From NCBI GenBank assembly GCA_023266155.1, contig JAHFRS010000062.1, forward strand, positions 1-6,844: DNA of 6,844 nt, written 5' to 3'. The notes under the pieces were generated by a model that did not search any database, was not told the origin of the DNA, and saw only the letters and a program-made list of their open reading frames with translations. This stretch comes from an archaeon (GTDB lineage Archaea > Nanobdellota > Nanobdellia > Woesearchaeales > GW2011-AR9). Positions 6,256-6,844 of the stretch are shown one piece after another. Numbering within the stretch: the first letter of the stretch is position 1; every line of letters begins with the position of its first letter. A program made the translations under genes and the position numbers.

Positions 6256-6265
6256 CTATTTAAAG
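6256..6265 (+). promoter_or_regulatory. TATA box of the 144-residue protein gene
   Basis: CTATTTAAAG has its TTTAAA core centred about 28 nt before the ATG at 6290, predicting a leader of 0-3 nt. The segment 6180-6255 before it is AT-rich and shows no gene; ATTATTTTAG shortly after the preceding stop may act as a weak terminator. Confidence 0.55.
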
Positions 6266-6289
6266 AAACGCTGAAAAAAGGCTTTTCCC

Positions 6290-6724
6290 ATGTTAGAAAC
6301 GTACCATTCGCTGGAAAAAATCGTTGCCGACGGCCACACCGACCAGATCAAGCAGGAACTTAATGCGTATCCACTTTATACTTGGATGGTGCAGTTATTT
6401 GGCTTTCGCGAAATTGGGATAGTAGCATTGGATGAAATAGGAAATAAAATAGCAGAATATGCTTCCCGCAACAATGAATTGGGCGAAATCATCGAGATTA
6501 GGCCTTATTTTACTGCTCCCTCAATTTCGGTGCAGGCCAGGGAAAAAGATTTGCTGGAAATTCTTCATCACGCTGACTGGGTCAAGGAACATCCGATACG
6601 AGCGATTGTTCAGTATGCAGGAAAATTCAGTTTACAGCAGGGAACCTATCGAACCATCAGGGATTATGTTTTAGTTTTCTGTCGTAACGCCGTGCGGGAG
6701 AATACTTTCGGAAAGTGGCCGTAA
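6290..6724 (+). CDS. Uncharacterised 144-residue protein
   Basis: I do not recognise the family. The sequence is soluble, with no signal peptide, membrane segment or clear metal-binding motif. It reads as mixed alpha/beta: an N-terminal helix (LETYHSLEKIVADG), a hydrophobic core stretch YTWMVQLFGFREIGIVALDE at about 24-43, a helix NKIAEYASRNNE, strands around IIEIRPYF and SISVQA, a helix EKDLLEILHHADWVKE, and a C-terminal segment with RTIRDYVLVFCRNAVRE. Evidence for a real gene is the well-placed TATA box, the ATG at the predicted transcription start, the protein-like composition, and the end only 2 nt from the stop of a convergent reading frame. It could be a lineage-specific protein. Confidence 0.65.
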   Translation: MLETYHSLEKIVADGHTDQIKQELNAYPLYTWMVQLFGFREIGIVALDEIGNKIAEYASRNNELGEIIEIRPYFTAPSISVQAREKDLLEILHHADWVKEHPIRAIVQYAGKFSLQQGTYRTIRDYVLVFCRNAVRENTFGKWP

Positions 6725-6726
6725 TT

Positions 6727-6843
6727 TTAACTTACCCTCAGCTTTCCCGTCAACTGCGGCCAGAAGAAATCTAACCCCTCGACCATTTCGACTCGTTGTA
6801 TATTGTTCTGCGAGGTGCAGACGATATGTTCCGGTCCCGTAGC
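6727..6843 (-). CDS. C-terminal tail of an unidentified gene entering from the right edge
   Basis: On the minus strand a frame is open from the window edge for 38 codons and ends with TAA at 6729-6727. Its sequence, GPEHIVCTSQNNIQRVEMVE followed by GLDFFWPQLTGKLRVS, is balanced and protein-like, and it stops just before the convergent gene. A second minus-strand frame is also open here but runs on into that gene and looks less natural (many Gly/Arg/Thr). The family is not recognisable from this short tail. Confidence 0.55.
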   Translation of the reverse strand, partial: ATGPEHIVCTSQNNIQRVEMVEGLDFFWPQLTGKLRVS

Positions 6844-6844
6844 T

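Overview
The window looks like a piece of an archaeal chromosome, most plausibly from an uncultivated DPANN-type lineage (Woesearchaeota-like). This is an inference. It rests on the style of the HerA-type ATPase tail, on an archaeal presenilin/SPP-type membrane protease, and on promoters: almost every gene has a TTTAAA- or TATATA-like box centred about 27-29 nt before its start codon and no well-placed Shine-Dalgarno sequence. That is the archaeal leaderless-mRNA layout. No rRNA, tRNA, CRISPR array, insertion sequence or phage gene was seen.

Layout. 2-445 (+): C-terminal end of a HerA/DUF87-type DNA-translocating ATPase whose start lies outside the window. 492-1424 (+): nine-helix GxGD intramembrane aspartyl protease with its YD, GGGD and PAMP motifs. 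1496-1720 (+): RHH-type VapB-like antitoxin, overlapping by 4 nt (ATGA) a PIN-domain VapC-like toxin gene at 1717-2142 (+) that carries an in-frame TGA at codon 29 and is otherwise intact. 2165-2968 (-): metallo-beta-lactamase-fold hydrolase with an Asp-to-Asn change in its HxHxDH motif. 3094-4935 (+): large unrecognised 613-residue protein, divergent from the hydrolase. 5106-6179 (+): predicted lipoprotein with a beta-sandwich-like segment and a cysteine-rich tail. 6290-6724 (+): unrecognised 144-residue protein. 6727-6843 (-): probable C-terminal tail of a gene entering from the right edge, its stop 2 nt from the preceding stop.

The genes do not form one obvious pathway. Apart from the toxin-antitoxin pair, each seems to have its own promoter. 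The points most worth a second look are the consistent leaderless promoter geometry, the nonsense codon in an otherwise conserved toxin, a perfect inverted repeat between the vapB TATA box and start that could be its operator, the altered metal-binding motif of the hydrolase, and the large unknown protein with a GNDAGCC motif.
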